Shown piece by piece: positions 1 to 8,715 of a stretch of DNA of 64,000 nucleotides. The stretch covers positions 233,140 to 297,139 of the forward strand of contig DURH01000020.1 in the NCBI GenBank assembly GCA_012837385.1, read 5' to 3'. The position numbers were made by a program, and so were the translations under genes. The notes below the pieces were generated by a model. The model was given only the letters and a program-made list of their open reading frames with translations. It made no database searches and was not told the origin of the DNA. This stretch comes from Bacillota bacterium. Its GTDB lineage: Bacteria > Bacillota > Limnochordia > Darwinibacteriales > Darwinibacteriaceae. Position 1 is the stretch's first letter. Each line of letters begins with the position of its first letter.

Positions 1-105
1 GGTTTGAAGAGAAACGGCGTAGAAGTGAACCGCAAGGTCCTTGCTGAGCTTGCAGTTCATGACCAGGACGCTTTCGCTGACTTGGTGGCAATTGCCAAGC
101 AGTAA
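1..105 (+). CDS. rplT: 50S ribosomal protein L20, C-terminal end (partial)
   Basis: The first 34 codons of the window read as the C-terminal end of ribosomal protein L20, including [20 protein letters not shown] and the typical ending in AIAKQ. The start lies outside the window. L20 binds 23S rRNA and is needed for early assembly of the large subunit. In Bacillota it is the last gene of infC-rpmI-rplT. A SpoU-type methyltransferase and then pheST follow, as in Bacillus, and an intrinsic terminator sits directly behind it. Confidence 0.93.
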   Translation, partial: GLKRNGVEVNRKVLAELAVHDQDAFADLVAIAKQ

Positions 106-121
106 AATGGCCGATAAGCAT

Positions 122-150
122 ACCGGGTGGTTTTCCTCCCGGTCTTTTTA
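122..150 (+). terminator. Intrinsic terminator after rplT
   Basis: A stem of ACCGGG (122-127) and CCCGGT (138-143) is followed by CTTTTTA. It lies 17 nt after the rplT stop and ends the ribosomal protein operon. Confidence 0.75.
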
Positions 151-164
151 TATAGGGGGCAGGT

Positions 165-974
165 ATGAGTCGCAATGTAAGGATTGTCAGCAGGCAGAAT
201 GAACGGATCCGAGAGGCAAAGAAGCTGGCCCAGAAGAAGCACAGGGATGCAACGGGCCGGTTCTGCCTGGAAGGCGTGCGGCTGGTGGAGGAAGCGCTCA
301 CCGCTTCTTTGGTGGAAGAGCTCTTTTTTACGGAACGCCTTCTCCAATCCCCCAGGGGACGGGAACTGGTGCAAAGAGCGCAGACCAGTGCCGTCCAAGT
401 GTATGAATGCAGTGAACCGGTTCTAGAGGAACTCACTGATACAGTGAACTCCCAGGGGGTGGCTGCTGTGGCCCGCAAGCCAGCATGGGAGCTGCAGCCT
501 CAGGGCCTTATGCTGATCGCCGATGAGATTCAGGATCCAGGCAACATGGGTGCCTTACTTCGCACTGGGGTAGGAGCGGGAGCCCGAACCCTCTTTGTGG
601 TCAAGGGTTCAGTCGATGTGTACAGCCCCAAAGTGGTGCGTGCCAGTATGGGAGCAATTTTCCATCTGCCCCACCAGGTGGTAGACCGACCAGAAGTTCT
701 TGAGCTTATGGAAAAAAGAGGGATAGCGTTGGTGGTAGCAGATCTGGAGAATGCCCAAGATTTCTGGACAGCCGCCTATCCCCAGGATGTCGCGGTAGTA
801 ATCGGCAACGAAGCCAGGGGAGTTCATGCCAGTTTCCGCGATCAGGCCGCCCTGCGAGTGCGGATTCCCTTGGTTGGCCCAGTGGAATCGCTGAATGCTT
901 CCGTGGCAGCGGGGGTACTGCTTTACGAAATCCTGCGACAATACCGTTGTTCCAGGCCGGAATCTGTGCTATAA
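165..974 (+). CDS. TrmH/SpoU-family RNA 2'-O-methyltransferase
   Basis: A 269-residue protein of the SPOUT superfamily, expected to transfer a methyl group from S-adenosylmethionine to a ribose 2'-OH of rRNA or tRNA. The N-terminal ~100 residues form the SpoU substrate-binding domain. The C-terminal half holds the three SPOUT motifs: NMGALLRTG near residue 127, VIGNEARGV near 211 and IPLVGPVESLNASVAAG near 235-250, which together make the trefoil-knot cofactor site. The position between rplT and pheST matches Bacillus subtilis ysgA, so it is probably that orthologue; the target nucleotide cannot be read from sequence. The ATG at 165 follows a GGGGGC stretch with good spacing. A strong promoter for the next gene overlaps its 3' end. 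Confidence 0.9.
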   Translation: MSRNVRIVSRQNERIREAKKLAQKKHRDATGRFCLEGVRLVEEALTASLVEELFFTERLLQSPRGRELVQRAQTSAVQVYECSEPVLEELTDTVNSQGVAAVARKPAWELQPQGLMLIADEIQDPGNMGALLRTGVGAGARTLFVVKGSVDVYSPKVVRASMGAIFHLPHQVVDRPEVLELMEKRGIALVVADLENAQDFWTAAYPQDVAVVIGNEARGVHASFRDQAALRVRIPLVGPVESLNASVAAGVLLYEILRQYRCSRPESVL

Positions 975-975
975 T
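947..975 (+). promoter_or_regulatory. Sigma-A promoter overlapping the end of the SpoU gene
   Basis: TTGTTC (947-952), a 17-nt spacer and TATAAT (970-975) with an extended TGC just before the -10. It points to yqzL, whose start codon lies 34 nt downstream of the -10, and could also feed the T-box leader and pheST. Confidence 0.7.
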
Positions 976-1008
976 GACCCTAACGTACTAAGCGTGGGGG
1001 GATTGCTT

Positions 1009-1119
1009 ATGGATCTGACACCACAGGTTGTTTGGCAGATATTCCTAACCACTGGATCGGTAAGTGCGTATCTCTTGTATCGGCAGCTGTTGGAGTACAA
1101 CAAGGGAGTGTTTCATTAA
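1009..1119 (+). CDS. yqzL: YqzL-family small protein (36 aa)
   Basis: A 36-residue protein starting at ATG 1009 behind a GGGGGG ribosome site. Its core reads WQIFLTTGSVSAYLLYRQL, which closely resembles the YqzL family pattern (W..F..TGSI.AYLLY.EL). The function of YqzL is unknown. In Bacillus the gene sits between era and recO; here it lies between the SpoU gene and the pheS T-box leader, while recO is at 21.8 kb without it. It has its own promoter at 947-975. The family call rests on recall of the motif. Confidence 0.72.
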   Translation: MDLTPQVVWQIFLTTGSVSAYLLYRQLLEYNKGVFH

Positions 1120-1125
1120 TCACGA

Positions 1126-1376
1126 AAGGCGATGAAGGAGAGTAGTAAATCCATGGACGCCACAGAGAGGGAAGACCAAGGGCTGCGAGTCTTCCTGGTT
1201 GGGAAGTGGGTTGAATTCGCTCCTGAGCTGCAGACTGAACTGGAAGTAGGTCTAGCCGGATTCCTCCGTTACCAGGATCTGAGTGGGCTCGCCTAGCCTT
1301 TAGGTTGGAGCCAATTAGGGTGGTACCGCGTACTTCTTACGTCCCTAGGTTGAGGGATGTAAGGAGTTTTTTTATT
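1126..1376 (+). promoter_or_regulatory. T-box leader controlling pheST (tRNA-Phe sensing)
   Basis: A classical T-box riboswitch fills the 337 nt between yqzL and pheS. The leader opens with GATGAAGGAGAGTAGTA. A GAATTCG stretch holds a TTC codon at 1216-1218, a plausible specifier for phenylalanine. The conserved AGGGTGGTACCGCG box is at 1317-1330. A terminator follows: CTTCTTACGTCCCT (1333-1346) pairs with AGGGATGTAAGGAG (1353-1366), then seven T. Uncharged tRNA-Phe should favour the antiterminator and turn on pheST. The specifier assignment is inferred from position and from the downstream gene. Confidence 0.93.
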
Positions 1377-1456
1377 TGCCCAGGAGGTCTCCCTAAAGAG
1401 GCGCCCCCAGGGCGAGCCCCAATGGCGGGGAAATGTGTTGTAAGGAGGTCTATGAA

Positions 1457-2497
1457 GTGCTGAGCAAAGTGGAAGAAATCAAAGCAAGCGCTCTGGAAGC
1501 CTGCAGCCAGGCGGAGAGCGTGAAGGAATTAGAGCAGGTTAGGGTAAGGTTTTTAGGCAAGAAGGGTGAGCTCACACTCCTTCTGCGTGGTATGGGCCAG
1601 CTGCCAGCGGAACAGCGGCCGCATTTCGGCAAACTGGTAAATGAAGTGCGAGATGAACTGGAATCAGCTCTGGCTGCCAGGGAAACGCAGCTCTTCCAAG
1701 AAGAGGAAACTCGCCGACTGGCAGCGGAAGCGTTGGACATTACCCTGCCGGGAAGACCAATGATGCGGGGGACGGTACACCCCGTCAGCCAGATTATCGC
1801 AGAGACGAAATCCATTTTTATGAATATGGGCTATGAGATTGTGGAAGGGCCGGAAGTTGAGTGGGACTACTACAACTTCGAGGCGCTGAACATCCCGCCT
1901 GATCATCCAGCCCGGGATATGCAGGATACCTTTTTCATCACTGAAGATCTGCTCCTGCGCAGTCAAACATCGCCGGTCCAGATTCACGTCATGGAAAACC
2001 GGAAGCCGCCTATTCGCATTTTGGCTCCTGGTAAAGTGTATCGGGCAGACTCTGATATCACCCATTCTCCCATGTTCCATCAAATCGAGGGGCTGGTTGT
2101 GGACCGGGGCATCACCATGGCAGATCTGAAGGGCACATTGCAGGTTTTTGTCCAGCGCATGTTTGGCCCTGACACCAAGATCCGCCTGAGGCCCAGCTAT
2201 TTTCCCTTTACTGAACCCAGCGCGGAGGTGGATGTCTCCTGTATTATGTGTGCAGGGGCCGGCTGCCGAGTGTGCAAGGATACAGGTTGGCTGGAGATCC
2301 TCGGTTCGGGTATGGTGGATCCCAGAGTGCTTGCTAAGGTGGGGTACGATCCCCAGGAAGTAAGTGGTTTTGCCTTTGGCATGGGTGTTGAGCGCATCGC
2401 CATGCTCAAGTATGGGATCAATGATATCCGCCTTTTATTCGAAAACGATGTGCGTTTCTTAAAGCAGTTCAGCAGTCAGGGGGGACGTCTATGCTAG
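1457..2497 (+). CDS. pheS: Phenylalanyl-tRNA synthetase alpha subunit
   Basis: Catalytic alpha subunit of the heterotetrameric PheRS, which charges tRNA-Phe in the cytoplasm. GTG 1457 is chosen as start because AAGGAGG at 1442-1448 is 8 nt upstream and the resulting N-terminus matches the family; this gives 346 residues, the usual length. An N-terminal coiled-coil tRNA-binding arm (about 1-85) precedes the class II core with motif 1 near TVHPVSQII, motif 2 around [20 protein letters not shown], and motif 3 [14 protein letters not shown] near 305-318. It is regulated by the T-box leader directly upstream. The stop overlaps the start of pheT by 7 nt, which suggests translational coupling. Confidence 0.97.
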   Translation: MLSKVEEIKASALEACSQAESVKELEQVRVRFLGKKGELTLLLRGMGQLPAEQRPHFGKLVNEVRDELESALAARETQLFQEEETRRLAAEALDITLPGRPMMRGTVHPVSQIIAETKSIFMNMGYEIVEGPEVEWDYYNFEALNIPPDHPARDMQDTFFITEDLLLRSQTSPVQIHVMENRKPPIRILAPGKVYRADSDITHSPMFHQIEGLVVDRGITMADLKGTLQVFVQRMFGPDTKIRLRPSYFPFTEPSAEVDVSCIMCAGAGCRVCKDTGWLEILGSGMVDPRVLAKVGYDPQEVSGFAFGMGVERIAMLKYGINDIRLLFENDVRFLKQFSSQGGRLC

Positions 2498-4875
2498 TAA
2501 GTTATAAATGGCTGCAGGATTACGTTGATATCCCATGGGGACCAGAAGAGCTGGCTCACCGGCTGACTATGGCGGGTTTGGAGGTGGAAGGAGTAACCCC
2601 TCTCGCCGCCAATCTGGACCGCGTCTATGTGGGTTTTGTGCAGGAAGTGCAGAAACACCCACAAGCTGACAGTCTGAAGCTGTGCTCAGTTGATGTAGGC
2701 GCTCAAGGCTCCTACTCCATAGTGTGCGGGGCACCGAATGTGCAGGAAGGGCAGACTGTGGCTGTTGCCCTAGCGGGCGCCACCCTGCCAGGGGGATTGG
2801 TGATCCAGCCCACAGAGATAAGGGGAGTTTTGTCCAACGGTATGATCTGTTCCCAGGCGGAACTGGGAATATCCGATGATCACGCGGGCATCTGGGTTTT
2901 GCCCAACGATCTCGCCCCTGGAGCCCCCTTAGTGGAAGCAGTGGGATTGGATGACGTGGTCTTGGATGTGTCTGTGTATGCCAACAGGCCTGACTGCATG
3001 AGTGTAATAGGAATTGCCAGAGAGATAGCTGCCCTCACAGGAGGAGAGGTGCGCCTGCCTGCCCTGGACTATCAAGAGCTGGATGTTCCCATTGGCGAAC
3101 ACACCAGTGTGACAGTGGAGGACAGTGAGCGCTGCCCGCGCTACACAGCAGCCCTCCTGCAGGATGTGCATATAGCTGAGTCACCGCTCTGGATGCAGCT
3201 GCGGCTGCGGGCGGCGGGGATGAGACCTATCAACAATGTGGTGGATATCACCAACTATGTGATGCTGGAAACGGGCCAACCCCTCCACGCCTTTGACTTT
3301 GACAAACTAGCCGAAGGCCGCCTGGTGATTCGCACGGCTCGGCCAGGTGAAGAGATGGTTACCCTGGATGGGGAGAGACGCCAGCTCACCCCAGAGATGC
3401 TCATGATCTGTGATGCCCAGGATCCCAAGTGTGTGGCAGGAGTGATGGGTGGGCTGGACAGTGAGGTAACGGACGAGACGAACAGGATCCTGTTGGAGAG
3501 TGCCAACTTCTCAGCCCTGAACATTAGGAGAACATCCCGAGCTCTGGGCTTGAGCTCCGAGTCGTCCAGCAGGTTTGAGAAGGGGATTGACGCCAGCGGT
3601 ACCCTGCTGGCCAGCAGAAGAGCCCTGCATCTGCTGCAGAACTTGGCCCAGGCTCAGATTTTCGCAGGACACATCGATGTGAACTCCAGCGCCAAGCAGG
3701 AGCCAGTGATCGACCTGGAGCCTGCTGAGGTGGAACGGCTCTTGGGGGTCTCCATTCCTCCAGAAACTATCTGCCGCATTCTGCGCTCATTGGAGTTTGA
3801 CGTTGTGGAACTGTCTCCTGAACTGCTCAGAGTGACCGTGCCTTCCCATCGCGGGGATGTGGAACTCCAGGCTGATCTGGTTGAGGAAATCGTGCGCATT
3901 TGGGGTCTGGAGAATCTGCCCAGTACTCTACCGCCCGATAGATCAAGCTCCGGGGGACAAAGTCAACTGCTCACCGCGGAGGGTCACTTACGGGAGCTGT
4001 TGGTAGGGGCAGGACTGCAAGAAGCCCTCAGCTACAGCTTTGGCCGCCCTGACAGCAATGAGCGGCTGCTGCGCACAGAGCCACCCATGATCGCGCTGCA
4101 GAATCCCATTTCTGAGGATCTATCGGCTCTACGGCGCAGTCTGCTGCCAGGCCTTTTGGAGGCTGTAAGTCTGAATGCCAGCCGCCAGCAGGCTCGGGCC
4201 GCCCTCTTTGAACTGGGCGCAGTCTACCTAGGTGAGCTGCCCGTGGAGAAGCAGCCTAGGGAAGAGGCTAGGTTGGGGTTAGTGCTTTGGGGCCGGCGCA
4301 GCACCCTCAATTGGGCTGCAGCCGATGAACAGTATGACTTTTACGATTTAAAGGGGATTATGGAGCTGCTCCTGCCTTGGCCTGAGGTGGAATGGATTAA
4401 GGGATCGGATCCGGCCTTCCACCCTGGCCGCCAAGTGAGCCTGCTCTTGCAGGGGCGGGAAATTGGTGTGTTCGGAGAGATCCACCCTGCCGCAGCCCGG
4501 AACTTCCGGATACCTGGCCGGGTTTACGCCGCGGAGCTTCGCTTTGAGGAGATTCTGCATCTCTTCAAGCAGACACCTGTGTTCCAGGTGCCGCCACGCT
4601 TTCCCGCGGTGGAACGAGACTTGGCGGTAGTAGTCGATGCGGATCAGCCAGTGGGTGAGCTCGTGGACGCCTTACGGAAGCTCGGAGGAGAACTGCTTGA
4701 CGAGGTCACAGTGTTCGATGTGTATGCGGGTAAGCCTATTCCGGACGGCAAGAAGAGCGCAGCCTTTTCTCTTCGTTTTCAAGGCCATCGCACTCTGAAG
4801 GATGAAGAGATCAATGTCATCATGGATGGCTGCCTGGCTGGCCTGCGGGAGCGGTTTGGGGCTGAGATCCGCTAG
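2491..4875 (+). CDS. pheT: Phenylalanyl-tRNA synthetase beta subunit
   Basis: A 794-residue beta subunit of PheRS. The order is as usual: N-terminal EMAP-II-like tRNA-binding OB fold (about 40-150, with the segment ICSQAELGI), B3/B4 editing domain (about 210-380), B5 domain (about 400-475), a catalytically inactive class II-like core, and a C-terminal ferredoxin-fold anticodon-binding domain (about 700-794, including [13 protein letters not shown]). The ATG at 2491 lies inside the end of pheS behind GGGGGGACG. The beta subunit binds tRNA and hydrolyses Tyr-tRNA-Phe. It forms one T-box-controlled transcript with pheS. Confidence 0.97.
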   Translation: MLVSYKWLQDYVDIPWGPEELAHRLTMAGLEVEGVTPLAANLDRVYVGFVQEVQKHPQADSLKLCSVDVGAQGSYSIVCGAPNVQEGQTVAVALAGATLPGGLVIQPTEIRGVLSNGMICSQAELGISDDHAGIWVLPNDLAPGAPLVEAVGLDDVVLDVSVYANRPDCMSVIGIAREIAALTGGEVRLPALDYQELDVPIGEHTSVTVEDSERCPRYTAALLQDVHIAESPLWMQLRLRAAGMRPINNVVDITNYVMLETGQPLHAFDFDKLAEGRLVIRTARPGEEMVTLDGERRQLTPEMLMICDAQDPKCVAGVMGGLDSEVTDETNRILLESANFSALNIRRTSRALGLSSESSSRFEKGIDASGTLLASRRALHLLQNLAQAQIFAGHIDVNSSAKQEPVIDLEPAEVERLLGVSIPPETICRILRSLEFDVVELSPELLRVTVPSHRGDVELQADLVEEIVRIWGLENLPSTLPPDRSSSGGQSQLLTAEGHLRELLVGAGLQEALSYSFGRPDSNERLLRTEPPMIALQNPISEDLSALRRSLLPGLLEAVSLNASRQQARAALFELGAVYLGELPVEKQPREEARLGLVLWGRRSTLNWAAADEQYDFYDLKGIMELLLPWPEVEWIKGSDPAFHPGRQVSLLLQGREIGVFGEIHPAAARNFRIPGRVYAAELRFEEILHLFKQTPVFQVPPRFPAVERDLAVVVDADQPVGELVDALRKLGGELLDEVTVFDVYAGKPIPDGKKSAAFSLRFQGHRTLKDEEINVIMDGCLAGLRERFGAEIR

Positions 4876-4923
4876 AAGGAAATGGCCTAATCGAGTAGAA
4901 TTGAGAAGGGGGAGGGATGGGTC

Positions 4924-5184
4924 GTGAGTACAGAACCAGATGTAAGATCAGTGCGAGTACAGATTCTCGGTGAGGAGCATATTGTTAAGGGTCAGGCTTC
5001 AGAAGAGTACATCAAGACCCTAGCTGCCTCCATCAATGCGCGCCTGGAAGAAGTGCAGAAGAGCAATCCTCTGCTTCCCCGGCACCGGACGGCTATCTTA
5101 GTAGCCCTCAACCTTCTCAATGAACTTGAGAAACTCAAAGCGGAGCATGAAGAACTACTTGCGTTGATGGAAGAAGCCAATTGA
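4924..5184 (+). CDS. zapA: Cell division protein ZapA
   Basis: An 86-residue ZapA-family protein. ZapA binds FtsZ and bundles its filaments at midcell. The N-terminal beta part (VRVQILGEEHIVKGQASEEY) and the C-terminal helix that forms a coiled coil (LLNELEKLKAEHEELLALMEE) are both present. The GTG start at 4924 follows GGGGGAGGGATGG. As in Bacillus, it follows pheT and precedes cvpA, but rnhC, which lies between pheT and zapA in Bacillus, is absent. Confidence 0.9.
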   Translation: MSTEPDVRSVRVQILGEEHIVKGQASEEYIKTLAASINARLEEVQKSNPLLPRHRTAILVALNLLNELEKLKAEHEELLALMEEAN

Positions 5185-5197
5185 CTGGAGGGCTGGC

Positions 5198-5752
5198 ATG
5201 GTTGGGAAGTGGATAGACTTAGTGGTGCTGGTGTTTTTGGCCCTAGGTCTCCTCAAAGGGTTCAAGAAAGGTTTAATACGCGAGCTCTTTAGCTTGATGG
5301 GAGCGGTGTTGGCCATTATTGTTGCCTACCACGGATATCAGAGCTTGGCCTTGGTCCTGCTTGAGCACTACCAGCTTTCCACTTGGCAGGCCCAAACCAT
5401 CTCCTTCATCGCACTGCTCCTGGGGATCAGCCTGTTGGGGGTCTTTTTTGGCTATGTATGGTCCAAGGCCGTCAGCCTCACGCCATTCTCGGTGATCGAT
5501 CATCTGGGTGGCGCTGCTTTTGGTGTGGTCAAAGTGGTGGCGGTGGTGTTGATCGTGCTTGTTGTTTCCAGCGCTGTGGACATTGCGGTGATCAATACCA
5601 TACTCGCCGAGTCCGTGGTACTGCAGCAGCTCGATCTGCTGCTGCCCTATGTCTATGATTATCTCGACCATTATTGGCCAGAAGAGATCCAGCGGCCGTC
5701 TTGGCTGTATCCGGCTCCCGACTCTGCATCAACCAGATGGAACCCTGCTTGA
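5198..5752 (+). CDS. CvpA-family membrane protein
   Basis: A 184-residue integral membrane protein with four likely hydrophobic segments (about 5-20, 25-45, 65-90 and 105-130) and the family signature LGLLKGFKKGLIRELFSLMG after the first one. CvpA homologues were linked to colicin V production in Escherichia coli and to envelope homeostasis; the biochemical role is not known. It follows zapA by 13 nt, the same pair as in Bacillus (zapA-yshB). Its stop codon lies in the loop of a terminator. Confidence 0.87.
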   Translation: MVGKWIDLVVLVFLALGLLKGFKKGLIRELFSLMGAVLAIIVAYHGYQSLALVLLEHYQLSTWQAQTISFIALLLGISLLGVFFGYVWSKAVSLTPFSVIDHLGGAAFGVVKVVAVVLIVLVVSSAVDIAVINTILAESVVLQQLDLLLPYVYDYLDHYWPEEIQRPSWLYPAPDSASTRWNPA

Positions 5753-5765
5753 GCAGGGTTTTCTT
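5741..5765 (+). terminator. Intrinsic terminator overlapping the cvpA stop
   Basis: AACCCTGC (5741-5748), loop TTGA containing the stop, GCAGGGTT (5753-5760), then TTCTT. It ends the pheST-zapA-cvpA transcript. Confidence 0.75.
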
Positions 5766-5822
5766 GGGTCAATTTGCGTTCCCTGGCAGCAGCGCCTAGA
5801 CTTGCCTAAAGGGATCGAACTT

Positions 5823-5858
5823 CCCTGCTAGAAGACTTTCCTAAGTCTAGCAGGGGGG
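5823..5858 (+). promoter_or_regulatory. Hairpin covering the amidase ribosome binding site
   Basis: CCCTGCTAGA (5823-5832) pairs with TCTAGCAGGG (5846-5855); with three bases bulged, CTT and AAG extend the stem around a TCCT loop. The right arm contains most of the GGGGGG ribosome site (5853-5858) of the next gene, so the fold would mask it. There is no T-run, so it is not a terminator. Confidence 0.45.
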
Positions 5859-5864
5859 ATGTTT

Positions 5865-6569
5865 GTGCGTAAAGCTATTGTTCTGTATTCAAATCTGTGG
5901 GCGACAGTGCTGATGCTGGTACTGTTTGCAGCCACCAGCCTAACTGGTTCGCACGCACCAGAGTCAAGCAGGGTGATCTCTGGTCTGCAGCATCTGCAGG
6001 GCAGGGTGATCATCCTTGACCCAGGCCATGGTGGAGGGGATCCTGGAACGGTGGGAGTGGGGCCTACCACAGAAGCAGAAAATGTTCTGGCTATAGCCTG
6101 GGAGCTCAAGGGCATGCTGGAACGCGCCGGTGCTGAGGTGATCATGACTAGGCAGAATGATCAGAGCCCTGCCCATGGGACGGTCTATGCTTCCCAGCAG
6201 AATGGGCAGCTGGCTTCCAGGGTTGCCACTGCTAACCGCAGCCATGGCCAGGTTTTCATCTCCCTGCACAATGACTGGCACGATAACAGCAGCGTACAGG
6301 GTACTTCGGTGCGTTACTATAAGAGCCAGGATTTGGCGTTGGCCGAAGCACTGCAGGCCGCCTTGGTACGGAAGTTGGGTACTGTGGATTTGGGTGTCCA
6401 GCGCAGTAACTTCTATGTATTAAGGAACACCAATGTTCCCGCTGCCTTGGTGGAAATTGGGTTCTTGAGCAACCCCCAAGAAGCCGCTCGATTGGCGCAG
6501 CCCACTTACAGGCTGGAAGCAGCGAGGGCGCTGCTCATGGGAATTAACGACTATTTTGCCGAATTCTAA
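5865..6569 (+). CDS. N-acetylmuramoyl-L-alanine amidase (Amidase_3), secreted
   Basis: A zinc amidase that cleaves the bond between N-acetylmuramic acid and L-alanine of peptidoglycan. A signal peptide or membrane anchor (about residues 9-28) is followed by the Amidase_3 fold: ILDPGHGGGDPG with the first zinc His, a Glu in TTEAENV, FISLHND with the second His, and catalytic Glu in ALVEIGFLSN. No cell-wall binding repeats are present, so it resembles the short CwlD type, which acts on spore cortex, but this assignment is open. GTG 5865 is preferred over ATG 5859 because GGGGGG at 5853-5858 directly abuts that ATG. It replaces polX at this spot in the Bacillus order. Confidence 0.88.
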   Translation: MRKAIVLYSNLWATVLMLVLFAATSLTGSHAPESSRVISGLQHLQGRVIILDPGHGGGDPGTVGVGPTTEAENVLAIAWELKGMLERAGAEVIMTRQNDQSPAHGTVYASQQNGQLASRVATANRSHGQVFISLHNDWHDNSSVQGTSVRYYKSQDLALAEALQAALVRKLGTVDLGVQRSNFYVLRNTNVPAALVEIGFLSNPQEAARLAQPTYRLEAARALLMGINDYFAEF

Positions 6570-6581
6570 GGGGGAAACCAA

Positions 6582-8702
6582 GTGGAGTTATTGGCACCTG
6601 CAGGGTCCTTTGAGTCCCTGCGTGCAGCTGTGGAGAACGGGGCAGATGCAGTGTATTTGGGCGGCAAAGCCTATAGTGCCAGGGCCTCAGCCGTCAACTT
6701 TACTCCCGAGGAACTGCAGTCCGCTCTGGATTACTGCCACATTCGCGGTGTTAAAGTCTATGTGACTGTGAACACACTGCTGCGCGACGATGAACTGGAT
6801 GGGGCCGTGTCTTACCTGGCTGATCTGTACAGCTGGGGAGCGGATGCCGTGATCGTCCAAGACCTTGGGCTGATCCGCAGAGCCCGGGAGGAAGTACCCG
6901 GTTTGGAGCTCCATGGGAGCACGCAGATGACCCTGCACAATACCTGGGATGTAACGGCCGTGGAGGAGCTGGGTTTAAGCAGGGTGGTGTTAGCCCGGGA
7001 ACTGGGGCTTACAGCCATCGAAGAGATTGGGCGGCAGACCAGTCTGGAGCTGGAGGTTTTTGTCCACGGAGCGCTGTGCATCTGCTACTCAGGCCAGTGT
7101 TTGATGAGCAGCCTAATTGGGGGTAGGAGCGGCAACCGGGGGCAGTGTGCCCAGCCCTGCCGGCTGCCCTATGAAGTGTTGGGGCTGGATGTGCCGGGGG
7201 AGTATGTGCTTTCACCTCGAGACCTGGCCCTCATTGACCATCTGGACGAGCTGCGCAGTGCAGGAGTGGCTTCCCTCAAAATCGAGGGCCGGTTGAAGGG
7301 CCCTGATTATGTAGGGGTGGTGGTGCGCACCTATCGCGCTGCCCTCGATGGACTCCCTTACCGAGCCGAAGAGCTCAGCACTGTGTTTAACCGGGGGTTC
7401 ACCACTGCCTATATCAACGACCGCCCACCCAGGGACTTGATTACATACCTACCGCCTCCCAAAGAAGAGCGTTCCGGGAGTGCCAGAGAATCCTACACCT
7501 CTCCCAAAGCCATGAAGAGGATTAAAGCGCATCTGTGGGCCAAGCTGCGCCTAGGCGAGGCCTTGGAGTTGATCCTGTTGGATGAGGATGGGGTGCACGT
7601 CCAGATGCAGGGAGAGGTGGCAGCCCAGCCGGCTAGAGGAGGGGGACTCAGTGTAGAGCTGCTCCAAGACAAGCTGCTGCGGCTGGGGAATGATCCCTTA
7701 GAAATCGCGGAGTTCTCAGCGGAGCTGGAGGAGGGGCTTCATCTCCCCGTCAGTGAGTTGAACAGGGCTCGTCGGGAGCTGGTTACCCTGTGGGAGAGAA
7801 ACCGTCTGGCTCCATACAAGAACCGGGACGCGTCTGTCCCTGCTAGGGCACATCGGCTGCCGCCTGAGGCACCGCCAGAGGACGTGCAGATCGCCGTTAC
7901 CGTCTCTGATTTGCCTTCCACAGAGGCTGCTCTAAGGGCAGGAGCGGATCTAATTTACTTCTCAGGCCAGGTGTACCGAAGGTCTCCCCAGGACTGGCTG
8001 CATGAGCTGAGCCGAGCCTGGGCCCTGGGACAAGAAGAGGGAGTACCAGTATTTGCCCATTTGGAGAGGATTTCCGAGAACCATGTGTTTCCTGAGTTGG
8101 AACGCTCTTTGAGCAGGCACCAATTTGATGGGATTCTGGTGGGTGGCTTCGGCATTTGGAAACGTGCCAAAGAGTGGGCGCAGGGACGCCCTGTGCACAC
8201 GGATTTGTCATTCAACGCTTTTAACACCTGGGCTGTTCAGCAGTTGGCAGAGGCAGGAGCCGCTCTGGTAACTGCATCTTTGGAGCTCAAATTAAGCGAA
8301 GTGCGCAGTATCTGCGAGAAGTCTCCTGTACCGGTGTGCATCGCTGCCCATGGGCCCATGGAGTCCATGGTGAGCAAGCACTGCATTTTCCGAGATCAGG
8401 GGTGCCGGCTGCAGTGCCAAAGCGCCTCCCTGGAACTCAAGGATAAGAAGGGTTTTGTGTTCCCTGTCAAGTTTGACCGCTGGTGTCACATGCACATTTT
8501 CAACTCCAGAGAACTCTCACTCCTTAACCATTTAGAGCGGGTGAGGGAAAGTGGAGTAAGCTATTTAAGAATTGAAGGGCGCACCAAGGACCCCGAATGG
8601 ATCAGTGCAGCCGTTAGTGCTTACAGGCAGGGGCTTGACGGTGAAGAAGTGGAACTCCCTGAGGAGTTCACAAAGGGCCACTATTTTCGGGGCGTGCTCT
8701 AG
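6582..8702 (+). CDS. Peptidase U32-family protein with two U32-type halves
   Basis: A 706-residue cytoplasmic protein of the U32 family. The N-terminal half opens with ELLAPAGSFESLRAAVENGA and has the cysteine cluster CICYSGQC and GQCAQPCRLPYE, then LKIEGRLKGPDYV. A middle domain of the DUF3656 type (about 370-430) is followed by a second, degenerate half ending in LRIEGRTKDPEWI, with cysteines in GCRLQCQSAS and RWCHMH. The cysteines are probably iron-sulfur ligands. E. coli homologues RlhA and TrhP hydroxylate RNA with prephenate, so RNA modification is more likely than proteolysis. GTG 6582 starts 12 nt after the amidase stop, so the two are probably co-transcribed with mutS2. Confidence 0.87.
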   Translation: MELLAPAGSFESLRAAVENGADAVYLGGKAYSARASAVNFTPEELQSALDYCHIRGVKVYVTVNTLLRDDELDGAVSYLADLYSWGADAVIVQDLGLIRRAREEVPGLELHGSTQMTLHNTWDVTAVEELGLSRVVLARELGLTAIEEIGRQTSLELEVFVHGALCICYSGQCLMSSLIGGRSGNRGQCAQPCRLPYEVLGLDVPGEYVLSPRDLALIDHLDELRSAGVASLKIEGRLKGPDYVGVVVRTYRAALDGLPYRAEELSTVFNRGFTTAYINDRPPRDLITYLPPPKEERSGSARESYTSPKAMKRIKAHLWAKLRLGEALELILLDEDGVHVQMQGEVAAQPARGGGLSVELLQDKLLRLGNDPLEIAEFSAELEEGLHLPVSELNRARRELVTLWERNRLAPYKNRDASVPARAHRLPPEAPPEDVQIAVTVSDLPSTEAALRAGADLIYFSGQVYRRSPQDWLHELSRAWALGQEEGVPVFAHLERISENHVFPELERSLSRHQFDGILVGGFGIWKRAKEWAQGRPVHTDLSFNAFNTWAVQQLAEAGAALVTASLELKLSEVRSICEKSPVPVCIAAHGPMESMVSKHCIFRDQGCRLQCQSASLELKDKKGFVFPVKFDRWCHMHIFNSRELSLLNHLERVRESGVSYLRIEGRTKDPEWISAAVSAYRQGLDGEEVELPEEFTKGHYFRGVL

Positions 8703-8715
8703 GACGGTGTGAGTT

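Noticed and set aside
6582-8702. Secreted collagenase-like protease
   Set aside because: The U32 name suggests collagenase, but there is no signal peptide, the cysteine cluster fits an iron-sulfur RNA-modifying protein, and known relatives act on RNA.
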